NCBI GenBank assembly: GCA_911728455.2
Contig: OU452222.1
Coordinates: forward strand, 28,782,430-28,846,429
From: Marthasterias glacialis
Taxonomy: Eukaryota > Echinodermata > Asteroidea > Forcipulatida > Asteriidae
Length of the DNA stretch: 64,000 nt
Direction: 5' to 3'
Under the pieces are notes generated by a model, which saw nothing but the letters and a program-made list of their open reading frames with translations, searched no databases and had not been told where the DNA came from. Every line of letters starts with the position of its first letter. Position 1 is the first letter of the stretch. The translations under genes were made by a program, and so were the position numbers. This document shows, one piece after another, positions 1-11,375 of the stretch.

Positions 1-1381
1 ACAGCCCGAATTTTTGCCAACCAAGATGGAAAAACTACGGGAAGCCATGAATGCAAAGCAAATGCAGATAATCACAGTTTGCAAAAATGTTACACAAATA
101 TTCAAAAATTGTTCAAAATTTGTTGGAAACAAACCAACCAATAATGGGATGTATTTTCTTTAAATAGAAAGTTGCAAGAACGTTGAATTTGGTCACAATG
201 GCTGTCAACAAGACTTGAATGCTTTGCTACATTTGGCCGTCCATGCCAACCAGCGTGGTTTGCTTATCAACAATGGAAAGGTCTGTAGAGCCTTTGCATT
301 TTACGTCAGGAGCTCAAACAGCGCCCTCACTGAGGTCAAAGAAAGACCGAACCTTTCATTGGCTAAGAGTTGTGTGTGTCGCGTACACACGTTCGCATTT
401 CCATTGTTTGACCTCAGTAATGGTGGAGTATAGTAATAGAGTACAATAATAATTTTTTTTTTTTAATTGTTTGTTTTTGTTGTTTTGTGAAGGCCGCCCG
501 TGCTTTTACTACGCAAAACTCGCGGCTGTAACCTCCACAAGGATCTTCAAGTTAAAGAGTAAACTTTTTGACATTATTTGCTTTTAAATTTTAGCTTTAA
601 CTATCGGCAATTAAATTGTATGTCCCAATCAAGACCTAAATCACACCAACATTTTCCCTAAATTACTAAATCTTTGGTAATTTCAAGAACTTTTATAAAT
701 TAATTACCGGTATTTAAAATGGAGGACGGTATGATCCTGCACAAAAACACGTCTTCTGACCATGGTTGCTCAGCAGTGTCTGAATTGACTGTGCCTACGG
801 TCATATCGCTGAAAATCCTATTCTTCAACATTGACTCAGCAGCCAACGGCCATTAAACCGTAACCAAAGTCCTTTGACAAGTACACGGCGCCTCAATTTT
901 TGTTCAATTTGTTTTCCCCAGAAGTACAATTTTAGTTTATGGTGGTTTGCTGGTAATGCTAGCTGTGAAAACTTGGGTTTTCCCAGACATTCTCTCTGCC
1001 CTTGCACAAAATTAAGTAATGTTCCAATCGTTTATTGATCATTAACCGCGGTGTTGTTATCTTTCAAACAAAATCCAGGACAGTGTCGGGGGAAAAGTCT
1101 GACACAGAATAATTATGGACTGATTTTGCAGTTCAAAAAAAATTTTGTTCAGTTGAGAAGAGTTTCCGTTTCATCATAATAAATATATTTCAGATAGATC
1201 ACGAAAAAAACGTTCCCATTATCGTATTTAAAACCAACAGAACTCAACACTAAGTATTGCTTGTGCCAGTAAACTGTTATTATGAATAACCATTCATATT
1301 GTCACCGTTATTAATATTCTCTTTGGTACAGCCATAATTATTAGCTTAAGAATAAATCACCCATTAGACCAACTCGTCTCC
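1..1381. other. non-coding flank left of the SLC10 gene
   Basis: I see no supportable gene here. Positions about 481-545 resemble 34620-34685 in intron 14 of TMEM67 (shared words GTGAAGGC, CAAAACTCG and GGCTGT), so they are part of a dispersed repeat. On the minus strand the first canonical poly(A) hexamer downstream of the SLC10 stop is AATAAA at 1036-1031 (TTTATT on the plus strand). A 3' UTR of about 350 bases for that gene is therefore possible. Confidence 0.5.
1031..1036 (-). other. candidate poly(A) signal of the SLC10 gene
   Basis: AATAAA on the minus strand, about 346 bases past the stop codon and the first canonical hexamer in that direction. Position and spelling are the only support. 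Confidence 0.3.
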
Positions 1382-3055
1382 CTACATCCACTCGCTCCGA
1401 TCTCCCATATAGCCGTCGTTCACACACCCGTTATCTTTCCGAGATGGCGGCCGGTCTGGTAGTTCCTGCGGGTACAGAGACGTCTCCCTCGGCTCTTCTT
1501 CGTCATACCGATCCTCCCCTGCACTATACTCCTCCTCTCCATCGGAACCGAAGCCCGCCGGCACGCTTAGTGCCGACCGACCGGACTTTTCAGGCAATGA
1601 CGGTGCACACCGGCCGTTCGCGATCCCTTGTCCGGGGATTATGTACTGCGAACCGGGCGGCTCTCCTCGCTGGTGCACCGTCGTCGTTGCGGGATGACGG
1701 CGCGTTGTCTCGGTGCACTCCATCTGATTGTCACCGCCCTCAACGTCGTAAGACGTTTCTGGTCCTTTCCTCACTTTACTTTTCACGAAGAGACCAACGT
1801 AATACAACGCGGCAACTGCCAGCCCTTCGAACCCTGTCACCATGGCGATAAGTAAGGGAATAATAGCTACGATGTCAGATTCGGGGTCTTTGTAGTAAAG
1901 TTTGGCCACAGAAACAGCCAGCAAAGTGTTCTGACAACCTGTCTCTATTGCGACGGTAATTGAAAACGTGTAGTTGAAATTGGCAATTCTTGCGATTGAA
2001 ATACCAAGAAAAGCCCCGACGGCTGGTAAAATGGCTGAGGTAGTCCAAACCTTCCAGTCACCGTAGAAGATGTAGTATTGAGAAGGTATAAAGAGCACGA
2101 CTCCGAGCAGCATCAAGACGAACGTGAAGGGTTTAACAAGTTTAAGACATATTTCTCGAGCTCTGGTAAAGCGATGGAAGAACGGAACCCCAATTAATAG
2201 GGGCATAACCAGTCCGCAAAGCTGGATTAAAAGACTCTGAAAGGGCGTTTCCAAATTGCTGTTGCCGTCCACGAACGGCTTGGCGTAGATTAAGAGGTTG
2301 AGGGGCATCATGCCTACCGCCAAGAACGTGGAGAAGGTGGTCATTGTCAAGCTGAGGACGATGTCACAGTCCAAGAGCAGGACCTCGATGTTGCTGAAAA
2401 ATCCACCGGGACAGGTCCCTACCAAGACTAGACCGACGGCTAGGGCGCCGGTTAAGTTAAACACCTTAGCCACTGCGTAGGCTAGCGGTGGCATGAGGAC
2501 GAACTGACATACCATCCCCATGATGACGCCCCAAGGCGGTTTGATTTTATCCAATAAGACCCTGGGTTCCACTTTAGCCGCCATGATCACGTACGAAATC
2601 ACGAGCCAGATGGTCAAAATAATAGTGGCTATGGTGCCTAGTGTCTGGAACGGCGGATGGACATTGACCTCTGCTGCAGCTATTGGCGTAAAATCATCGT
2701 CAGCATCAAACGCCTCGAGGAAACTCTCCCCGATGTATTCCCCTCTCAAGCTCACGGTCATCCAAACTGGAAAAGATGTATTTTCCGTGATCGTAAATGT
2801 GATGTTTGCCGTCGGTTCAAATATCCTCCTATCGGCACTTCTGAGGTTAAAGGTCCCCTCATCTGACGAGTTGACTATAAGCTGCCACGAGGAGGTCTCC
2901 CGGAATATCAGCTTGACCGTACCATTGTTGCCGATATCGAAGCTTAAGTTACTACCGCTCACGTTCGTGTAGTTGTCGAGAAGGGTGTTGTTTTGAGCCC
3001 CTAAACCCTTTGCTAGGAGGCCAAGTAAGAGGAGCAACAGAAAGATGGCAGCCAT
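1382..3055 (-). CDS. SLC10-family sodium/bile-acid-type cotransporter with long ectodomain
   Basis: Intronless reading frame of 557 residues from the preferred start at 3055-3053, ending in TAG at 1384-1382. An upstream in-frame ATG at 3136 would add 27 residues. I prefer the inner start because it has A at -3 and G at +4 and is followed at once by a signal peptide (MAAIFLLLLLLGLLAKG). Residues about 20-140 form an N-glycosylation-rich extracellular segment (NNT, NYT, NVS, NLS, NGT, NSS, NIT, NTS). About 145-440 is the multi-pass SLC10 core with the family motifs GTCPGGFFSNIE and ETGCQN, the latter in the sodium-binding helix region. The last 115 residues are a hydrophilic, acidic cytoplasmic tail. 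The long ectodomain resembles SLC10A3/A5-type members more than the short ASBT/NTCP proteins. Family role: sodium-coupled uptake of bile-acid-like or sulphated steroid anions at the plasma membrane; the substrate here is unknown. A non-coding 5' exon could lie upstream. Confidence 0.9.
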   Translation of the reverse strand: MAAIFLLLLLLGLLAKGLGAQNNTLLDNYTNVSGSNLSFDIGNNGTVKLIFRETSSWQLIVNSSDEGTFNLRSADRRIFEPTANITFTITENTSFPVWMTVSLRGEYIGESFLEAFDADDDFTPIAAAEVNVHPPFQTLGTIATIILTIWLVISYVIMAAKVEPRVLLDKIKPPWGVIMGMVCQFVLMPPLAYAVAKVFNLTGALAVGLVLVGTCPGGFFSNIEVLLLDCDIVLSLTMTTFSTFLAVGMMPLNLLIYAKPFVDGNSNLETPFQSLLIQLCGLVMPLLIGVPFFHRFTRAREICLKLVKPFTFVLMLLGVVLFIPSQYYIFYGDWKVWTTSAILPAVGAFLGISIARIANFNYTFSITVAIETGCQNTLLAVSVAKLYYKDPESDIVAIIPLLIAMVTGFEGLAVAALYYVGLFVKSKVRKGPETSYDVEGGDNQMECTETTRRHPATTTVHQRGEPPGSQYIIPGQGIANGRCAPSLPEKSGRSALSVPAGFGSDGEEEYSAGEDRYDEEEPRETSLYPQELPDRPPSRKDNGCVNDGYMGDRSEWM

Positions 3056-3397
3056 ATTCAATGTTGTTGTCGATTCGTTAAATCTGTGATAGAATACAAT
3101 ACCATTAGAGAAACAATTAAAACACTGTGCTGACATAAACTGTTAGTTATTTAGAAATGTTCATGTTGTATTTAGAGCAGAAGCCTTGGTCTGTTTTATA
3201 CAAAAAATCGTGATGCATGAGAGTGCAATATTGGATAATCTTGTATAATCACGAGATGTAATCTGGACTGTTCCATTACAGAAGCCAAACCGAGTGGAAC
3301 GGGACAGTCCAAATGAATATAACCCACACACAGATACAACTCATTTGAATGTTTTGCTCAATAAAACCTTAAAGAGACACAGGAGGAACTCGTGCCC

Positions 3398-3646
3398 TAC
3401 ATTCTAAAATAAAATCCGGGTCAGAATTGACCCAGATTCCGGATTCAAGGGGGCATGACTCATTTATGGGTCAGGTTGACCTAGAAACTGGTTTTAAATT
3501 GGGATTCTAACCCGGATCCTGCGTCAGTTTGACCCATTTCTGTGTCATTTTGACAAAGATTCCGGATCATACTGACCCAGAAATGGGTCAGGCCCCACAG
3601 GACCCGGAATTCGGGTCAAATCTGACCCGAGAGTTTTTAGAGTGTA
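3398..3646. repeat. mariner-like palindromic MITE flanked by TA
   Basis: A 245-bp non-coding element (3400-3644) whose ends are CATTCTAAAA and its near-inverse TTTTAGAGTG, each flanked by TA (3398-3399, 3645-3646). TA duplication is the hallmark of Tc1/mariner-type insertion. The interior is made of repeated GGGTCA/TGACCC palindromes. Similar GGGTCA-rich sequence recurs at about 3805-3930 without clear ends. Confidence 0.6.
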
Positions 3647-4374
3647 TCCCTGATTAACAACACTGTGAACGACGACCAATCTGCGCCGCGAGATACACGG
3701 TCTGTGAGCGTGCTGGTATAATTGCAGAGTCTGTATGCAGACTAAATAAATACATTTAATTCCAACTGATGGTCATGCCACACTACAAACTGACAGGCCA
3801 GAATTATTCAGGGTGGACCTGTTCAAAGGGGTCAGGGCTGACCCTAATGTAGGGTCAACTCGACCCTGAATCTGAACTAACCCCGATTAAAATCAGTTGA
3901 AATGGATCCACAATAATTGACCCCGAAATAGGTCTAGCACCATGGCGCATTGACGCGAGTTCAATCCCATACCTGGCCTATTTGAGATTGTCTGAGTACA
4001 TTCATGTTTCTCTCAGAATAATTGTAACCAGTACATCTCTTAAAGAAAACTGAGACTGTCTTTATGCGTTGCTACTGTATCCACTGAAGCATGTTTAAAT
4101 CGGTGCATTCAAGCACAGATATGGCGCATAATAAATTATCCACATCGGCATAATTACCACAACCCCCAATACTGACCATGGCCTGGGTTGCGGGTGTATT
4201 ATGGAATGCCTGTTGTGTAGAGTACAACCATTGTATGTAGTTTAATCATAAAGGACCACAGATGTGGTCTTTTCTCTATGGTTTAAAGGAAGTCAACACT
4301 GCCAAATTTAAAAGCAGGTTTCGTGCACAAATACAAACCTTAAAGGGAAAATACAGGATTGGTACTACCGGCGT

Positions 4375-4775
4375 AGCCATGATTTTTTTCAATTGGGGGG
4401 GGGGGCACAGGGGGCGGCATTGCTTTTTAGTGGGGGGGCAGGGTCCATGTTTTTTTATGAATTACATGTATCAGAATTTTGTTCATGGGGGCACCTGGGG
4501 GGCACTGAGAATTTATGGGGGGCACGTGACCCCCCGGCCCCCCGTAGCTACGCTGCTGATTGGTACTCATTAAATATTGTTTTTAGTTAGTATTAGTCTG
4601 AAAGCTCACTGATTATGAGGTTCATACCAGTGAATTTATGAATTACATGTATCAGAATTTTGTTCATGGGGGGGGGGGGGGCACCTGGGGGCACTGAGAA
4701 TTTATGGGGGCACGTGCCCCCCCCCGGCCCCCGTAGCCACGCCGCTGATTGGTTCTCATTAAATGTTGTTTTTAG
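4375..4775. repeat. duplicated G-rich repeat module
   Basis: A module with runs of G, bounded by GGCGTAGCC-like and GTAGCTACGC-like sequence, is present twice. The stretch starting at about 4457 is repeated from about 4637, a spacing of 180 bases, with GAATTACATGTATCAGAATT identical in both. The same GGCGTA(G/A)CC-plus-G-run design appears at 23679-23890 and about 52608-52660, so this is a dispersed family with a local tandem duplication. Confidence 0.6.
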
Positions 4776-4784
4776 TTAGATCAG

Positions 4785-5085
4785 TCTTTTATGACGTTCA
4801 TACAAGTAACATTCTTTCATAGAAATATTTCTGTCTGAAATACTGTCGAAGCCTAGAAAATAGAATTTGAAGGTCCCGATTTCGGTTGTAACAATCGAAA
4901 TTAAGGACAATGTGCTTACATGCTGAAAAGTGTGCACAGTTTTCCCTATTTTCTCCTGACTCAGACGACGGATTGAGCCCATATTTTCACAGGTTTGTTT
5001 TGTTCATGTATATATTGAATCACAAAAGGTGACATCACTGTACCATCAGCTTTACCAATTCTATATTTCACCTTTAAGCTGTTCA
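4785..5085 (-). repeat. dispersed repeat family D, copy 1
   Basis: About 300 bases similar in reverse orientation to 10250-10556 and in the same orientation to 7838-8150. Shared blocks include AGAAATATTTCTGTCTGAA, the GTAACAATCGAAATTAAGGACAATGTG region, and a GAGTCAG/GACGG block. No coding content; class unknown. Confidence 0.65.
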
Positions 5086-5089
5086 ACAT

Positions 5090-7837
5090 GACGCCATTAT
5101 GTTCCCCCTTTTTTCGATGTTCGAGCATGAGCGGAACACCTTGTTATTAAGGTCTTGTTTTTTTATATATATTTTTAAAACAAATATACAAAATGAAGTC
5201 ATGAATTTATGTATCAAAGCTTAATGCTGATAAAGTAAATACTGGTTACCTCCCATGGAATAATATGTTCGTTTGAAATAGTGTCAACAGTTGAGAAGAA
5301 GGTAAATTAATCAAAGTTACTTCGATTGATCGACTTCTCTTTGAACCGTTTTTCGTCGTTGTCACTATGAAAACGGTTGTCTGTTTAGTTTTTTTCGCGG
5401 GTTGGTTGTTTAGTATAAACTAGATGATAATAACAAATATTTACTCTTCCCCAAAACATAATAATAGGCCGAATTTATTATCCCTTTACGTTCATGTGGT
5501 CAACACGATCAATTAAACCTGTCGTGTCTGTCTGTTTATTCACGACCGTCTTCCTACAGGAATAGCACATTTTAGTAAATAGGTTATCAATTATTACTTT
5601 AATACAGACCTTGAGTCTGACGCCATTTTGAACAAATCGTGTATCGGTCGTATTGTAAACCCTTGTCCTATTTAGGTCAGTCAAATATGTATTTATTATG
5701 TGGAGTGTATATCTACAGGGTAATCATGTAACGATGTAGTACAAACAAGTCTTGTTTTATGCGTATACGCCTAAATTCTCACTCTGATTCTACTATTTTA
5801 GGAGTTTTAAATTCTGTTTACGCCACTCGGTGTGTATAGAGTTTATTTTATCCGTCTCATTTACTTATATTTTAATTTCGTCAGTGTATTTTGCAAAAAT
5901 TATAAAATGGTATTGAATTGAATCTGGTGAGCAACCTTTTGTGTGTGGATATTCATCGTGTAAAAAGTAGCTGATCCGACCATCTTGATTTCTAGAAGTG
6001 GTTTGTTGATGTGAACATTCTTCTTTAAAAGATTTACAGCATAACGCTTCCATCTAACGTAAACTATAACCGGCTGACATGTCATGAAATAAATGAGCTC
6101 TAAGTTTTGAGGAAATGTTCATGTAAAATAAACTATTTTTCTTTAATGGTTTGGAACAATATTTAGTCTGATTTACTCATTGTTTTTTCATCCTATCTAA
6201 GAGGAAAACTCAAACATGAATTTCTGTTTGAATGGTTACCTCTACATTGTGGTTCCGTGAAGGATGTGACGCCCCACGTCAACGATCATGCAGTTCCCAG
6301 AAATGGTGAAATGGCATTGAAAGTGAAGGCAGCCGAAACGTCAGCATATGTCAATGTCATGAATATGAAACATTTTATATGTTGATAAATAGACTACAGG
6401 GCCTAATTTTTTTACAGCTCTCATCTATTTGATGAGGAAATAAAACCAGTTTTGGGTTTTGACAGGAGGTGCCTGGTTTTCTCACGGAGCATCACACAAA
6501 GAGTTTGAAAGTTTTTGAAACTATCTTGATAAAAAAGTGTCTGGTTGTTTAATACCGTCTGTTTGTTTGATCTGTTTTAATCCCCGTCCAGCCCAATTTT
6601 ATAAGGTTAGTTTTATGTTGATTATAGTAGCCTACCCGGACATTATTCAAGTACACATTATTGGTTTTGGAGAGTGCTCGATATAATACTTCGGTCTTAA
6701 ATAAACACATCCTAACCCGTGATCTTTCATTCAAAGTAGATTGCATTTTTTTCCCCGCGACAAACCATCAATAAACATCAGCTTTATGTGTTGTCAGAGA
6801 CAATGTGTGAAATAATAACTGAGTTATAAAATGGGAACAAATTAGCGTCAGGTTTCCAAACGGATTCCAGAAAGTAACCCGGAAGTTTTGTAACAGTTTG
6901 AAAACTGTTGATTTGTTTTTCCGTTCATGCAAAACACTCGGCCCAAAATGGCAGCTGTGAAAGACCAGTATCCGCACTTTATGTGACACAAAAACATAAT
7001 ACATGAAATAACAAACCTGTGAAAGTTGAAGCTCAATCGGTCACCAGAGTCACGAAAAATGGGTGAAAAACCCGAACACTGCTTTCAAACAACGGATTTC
7101 AGACTCAAGAGATCCAAAACTCAAAGGTTTGCTACTTTCTCAAAAAAACTTTAGCAGTTCGGGCAAAAATGTTTCAAGGTGAGGTTTTCATCATCTTTAC
7201 ACCTTGTAAAGTTATGTGTAAATCTGTGATGATTTAGTTTCTATCTTATCAATGTTATGCAAGAAATCAATGAATGCCCTTTGTGTTATTTGCAGTCATG
7301 AAAATAACGTACGGAAATAAACTCAAACAAATTTTAGAAACCGTGGCATAATGCAGCCTTTTAAAAGATGATTTTTGTACATGTACAAGACATGGGTAAA
7401 TCTTTATAAAACTGATAAAGCACAACAATTTTGTTAAAGCCCCAGCTCAACATTGGTAAACTGACTGTAAATGTTCCATTCTTTGCACAAATCAAGATCT
7501 TTGTAATACAAACCAACCTGTGAAAATGTCAGCTCATTCGGTTGTTTCATTTGCGAGAAAACGGTAAAAATGCATTCAGCATTTTTGTACGCATTCCTAT
7601 ACAGGCTGAGTTTTGGTCTCACTGAGACGAATGCTAATTGTGGATCTTATTCCATTTATTATTTTAAAACGATAAAAATTCGGGCAGAAATATTTCAAAG
7701 AAAGTTTTCTACCATCATTATCATTATACCATGTAAGGTATATGTAGATCTGTGAACTTTTATGTTTTTCTTCTTACCAATGTTGAGCTGTGGCTTTACA
7801 GAATACAGGATTGGTATTCATCTCATTTTTTTAAATT
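5090..7837. other. AT-rich intergenic sequence with fragments of a dispersed repeat
   Basis: No gene recognised. About 6880-7240 and 7430-7765 belong to a common family (family F) with the words CTCATTCGGT, GAAAACGG, TTCGGGCAAAAAT and a CATCATTATC block. Related fragments occur at about 33140-33460, 36480-36745, 45170-45330 and 62700-62835. Short open frames here show no family similarity. Confidence 0.5.
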
Positions 7838-8150
7838 AGTATCAGTCTAAAATCTTACTGATCATGAAGTTCATTATACCAGTACCAATCTTCCATAGAA
7901 AATTATCTGTCTGATATACCGTCAAAATCGAAAAAAATAGAATTTGAGAACCCTCATTCTGATTTCGGTTGTAACTGTTACAATCAAAATTAAGGACAAT
8001 GTGTTTCTTATGCTGAAAATTGAAGGTTTTCAGTATTTTCTTACGACTCTGACGACTGATTGAGCCCAAATGTTCACATGTGTATATTGAATCACACAAA
8101 TAAAAGAACACTGCTCTATTAGCTTTACTAATGTTATATTTCATCTTCAA
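7838..8150 (-). repeat. dispersed repeat family D, copy 2
   Basis: Same family and orientation as 4785-5085. Both contain TTTCGGTTGTAAC, ATTAAGGACAATGTG, TGCTGAAAA and TTGAGCCCA-type blocks in the same order. Non-coding. Confidence 0.65.
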
Positions 8151-8151
8151 G

Positions 8152-8277
8152 AAGAACTGCCTCTAGCAGCAACAGGTTACCAGTCAAACAATGTAATAAT
8201 AGGGACACTGTCTTTGACTGGTTCCCTGTAAATGTTTACTCAAATGCCATTGTTGAGCATTTTCTGCTACTCATGCA
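8152..8277. repeat. short palindromic MITE, copy 1
   Basis: Shares GACTGGTTCCCTGTAAAT and GCATTTTCTGCT with 22098-22230. The second copy has clearer inverted ends (AAGCTGCTTTAGC and CTTAGCAGCTT). No coding content. Confidence 0.5.
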
Positions 8278-10249
8278 GAGATCTGTGCTTTTTTTCTGAT
8301 GAAGATGGAAGGCTATTCAGTATTTATAATTATACAAGGAGAGTTTTCTGACGTAAAAACACACCGCACCAACTAATTGTTTTATTGAATTCTATAATAA
8401 TAATATGAACATTTCAAACAGGATCACAAATTGATGCGGAAATGTTTGAATAAATTTGTTCGTATTGAATTGTTGTTTGCCAGGATGTGTCAGGATGTGC
8501 CAGGAACCTAACCGAGAATACGTCTTGCTTTAGTAACGAGAAAAGGATTATTCACTTATCTCGACGTTGAGGTGACGGATTAAATGAGCTCAATTGATGG
8601 ATTCATCAACTGTTTCGTTATTATCTTCTTCTTTTTAAATATTAATTCGAGCTACAAATTATTTTTTGAAACTCACACTGTCGATAAAGGAACACATGTA
8701 CCAACGACAATGTACGTCCGTATGATGCCACCTTGTGTTGTCGTGACCCCCATGTGCGATATCAATCATGGTCACTGATTATGATCATTTATAAACAGGG
8801 ATCACACTATTTTCCCACTCAGCCTCTCTCTGATAGCATTATTTTGAGCAAGAGAAGAAAAGCAAGATGGTCTTCATCATTGTCTACAAGTGGTGTAATA
8901 CCACGTTTATACAAATTGAACCATGTTGTCAGGAAAGTCAGTTGACAGGTAATTTGACAGATTTATCATAATTATTTCCGTTTCAGAACAATATTATTTG
9001 TAGTAACAACATCCAATAAAGTATACATCATCGATGTTCCCCACTCACGTACGATTATGTTAATTGGATTTGAACAGGTATGTTTTGTATTAGTTATAAA
9101 ACTAATAATAGCTAAGCTCGTGGTTATTTTCAGGAGAATAAGTCCGTCGTGAGTGTCGTGTTAAAAAGAAACATATGAAGGGAAGATACATGTTAAAAAT
9201 CCAGACCATTTCTATGTAACTTTCACAAGCTAGATTGTGTAATCTGAAAATAACCGCGTAGCTATATAAAAACCATCAATCGACTTTGCCAAATCTGACA
9301 AGCTAGGCCCCCTAATCCTGCTTTCCAGCTCTACATTTATTGCTTCAAGATTAATATTATAAGATCCACGGCGGAACGTAAAGTCGTCATTGACTGTAAC
9401 AGTATTTCATATCATGAAGTAGACATACATGTGTAGCCCACAAGCATTTTTATCACAGCGTAGGCTTGGAATAAAAAAACGTGCTGTTGTTGAATTTAAT
9501 TGCATCATGCATAATCAGTACATATTTCATATCAGAGAATTGAAGCAATTACTTACGTGCATTCTCAATGAAACATCCAGGTGTTTTAGTTGGGCCAGAA
9601 ATCTATTGAATGCCGATATTATCATTTGGAGGGTAGTTTGTCTGATCGCGGCTGCCGCTATACGCACATGTCATTCCGTCCGCTGGGGTGGAGCTAACTG
9701 GAATAGTCACGTTACCCGTGGTTAACAAAGAAAAAAATGACTGTTTTTACACCATGCTATATATTAAAATACAGCAGTGGGTGCTCAAAGGCCAAAGTTC
9801 ATTACCAGAGATAAGAGAGTTGGTTGTGGGTGCGCTAGATTTTTTTTCTGTGTGTGCGCGCCGATTTCAACGGGACGTTTCTATTACTTTGAAATTTGAT
9901 CGAGTCATGTCGCCGTGCAAGACTCCGCGGGGTTAATTAGCCAGCATTAATTGGTCCGCTGCGGGCGCACAGTCGTTAATTGGTAGACTTCCTACCATGG
10001 TTTTCTCTCCGGGCTGAATAGCTCTCTGTCCAGTACACAGTCGTCGTCTTACTCCCAATGTTTCTTTGTGCCGAATCGACGTAAATTAAACTATCCCTTT
10101 TGTCTGTATCACTAAAATGATAGAGATGGGAAAACGAAACTCTACTCGAATGAGGAAAACTATTTCTCTCACCCGCAGGCTATACTGATTTACCTCTGGG
10201 ATGAAGTTGATCGTTTATTGGCATCAACGTGACAGAAAAGGGTTGGAAA
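8278..10249. other. intergenic, nothing recognised
   Basis: Only short open frames without recognisable domains, no tRNA-like fold and no strong repeat. Several short frames begin at 8584, 9429 and 9688 but show neither family similarity nor splice context. Confidence 0.4.
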
Positions 10250-10680
10250 TGTTAAAGGTAAAATACAGAATTGGTAAAGCTGGTAGTGCAGTGTTCTTAC
10301 TGTGTGTGATTCAATATATACATGAAAAAACTGTGAACATTTGGTCTCAATCTGCCGTCCGAGTCAGAGTAGTGGAAAAAACGTGCACACTTTTCAGCAT
10401 GCAAACACATTGTCCTTAATTTCGATTGTTACAATCGAAATTAAAATCGGGGTCTTCAAATTCTACATCTCGACTTTGACAGTGTTCCAGACAGAAATAT
10501 TTATATGGACGATTGGTACCGGTATGGACTTCATAATCAGTAAGCTGTCAGACTGATGCTATAGATGGTTCCCATGAGACGCCATCTTTACGGGCAAATT
10601 GTCCGTACAGATGGCCGAATTACGTCATGAGGGAACCATCTATAAAATAAGATTGATGGATATCAATCCTGTATTCTAAC
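10250..10680 (+). repeat. dispersed repeat family D, copy 3, interrupted by a MITE
   Basis: Opposite orientation to the copies at 4785 and 7838. Homology runs through GACTGATGC at 10559, breaks for the 85-bp element at 10560-10644, and resumes with the AATCCTGTATTC block near 10665-10677 that the other copies also carry. Confidence 0.6.
10560..10644. repeat. 85-bp MITE nested in family D
   Basis: Perfect 14-bp terminal inverted repeats TATAGATGGTTCCC and GGGAACCATCTATA, with a further inner CATGA/TCATG symmetry. Too short to code. It interrupts an older repeat copy, which gives the order of insertion. Confidence 0.6.
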
Positions 10681-11019
10681 TTTAAGGAATGGCGGCGGCA
10701 AAAACGGGTTGGTTGTGTTCAACGTCAAACAATGGAAAAACAAGTGATGCTTTTGGAAAAAAATCCACACATTTTGTATTCATGCAGATTTTGTGCGTTC
10801 AAAGTGTGGACAATTTTGTAAAATGTAAAAATGTTTCAAATCTTGAAAGAGGAATGGGACGTTCTTTTCTAGTTCCGGATGCATTGATCATCATTTTGAT
10901 CGCCGTGCCTTTCTGCAGAGCCAGAAGAAGTGCGTAGCGATCCGATATAATGCAACCTTGATTCATTGACTAATCACAAACTGCATTATCTTTTATACAG
11001 TTTGTGTCGTGGATAGTGA

Positions 11020-11375
11020 ATGTCTGTTACGTACCATTATGTCCGACATTGACTATTATGTCCGACGACAATTTGAACCATACTGTCCGACCCATTGTGT
11101 CCGACGAACGATTATGGGTGTCGGACATAATTGTTCGTCGGACATGGGTCGGACATAACGGTTTGTTGGAAACAATGGATCTGACATAATGGTTTCTGGA
11201 CACAATGAGTTGGACACAATGGTTTGTCGGACACAATGTGTCGGACATAATTTTTTGTCGGACACAATGTGTCGGACATAATGTTTTGTCGGACACAATG
11301 GGTTGGACATTACAGTTCAAAATTTTCTTGTCGTACATAATGGTCCATGTCGGACATAATGGTGCGTAACACACG
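11020..11375. repeat. foldback-like inverted array of TGTCCGAC units
   Basis: About 15 copies of an irregular unit containing TGTCCGAC. On the left (11038-11110) the unit reads ATGTCCGAC; from about 11118 to 11366 it reads GTCGGACAT, so the array flips orientation near 11113. The outer edges are inverted too: TTACGTACCATTATGTCCG on the left and CGGACATAATGGTGCGTAA on the right. Tandem short units arranged as inverted repeats are typical of foldback elements. No transposase is visible. Confidence 0.65.

Noticed and set aside
1444..2972. Plus-strand frames opposite the SLC10 gene
   Set aside because: Antisense shadows of the transporter frame; no family similarity.
10689..10937. 82-codon frame starting MAAAKTGW
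   Set aside because: No domain, no splice context and dispersed repeats on both sides; not enough to call a gene.
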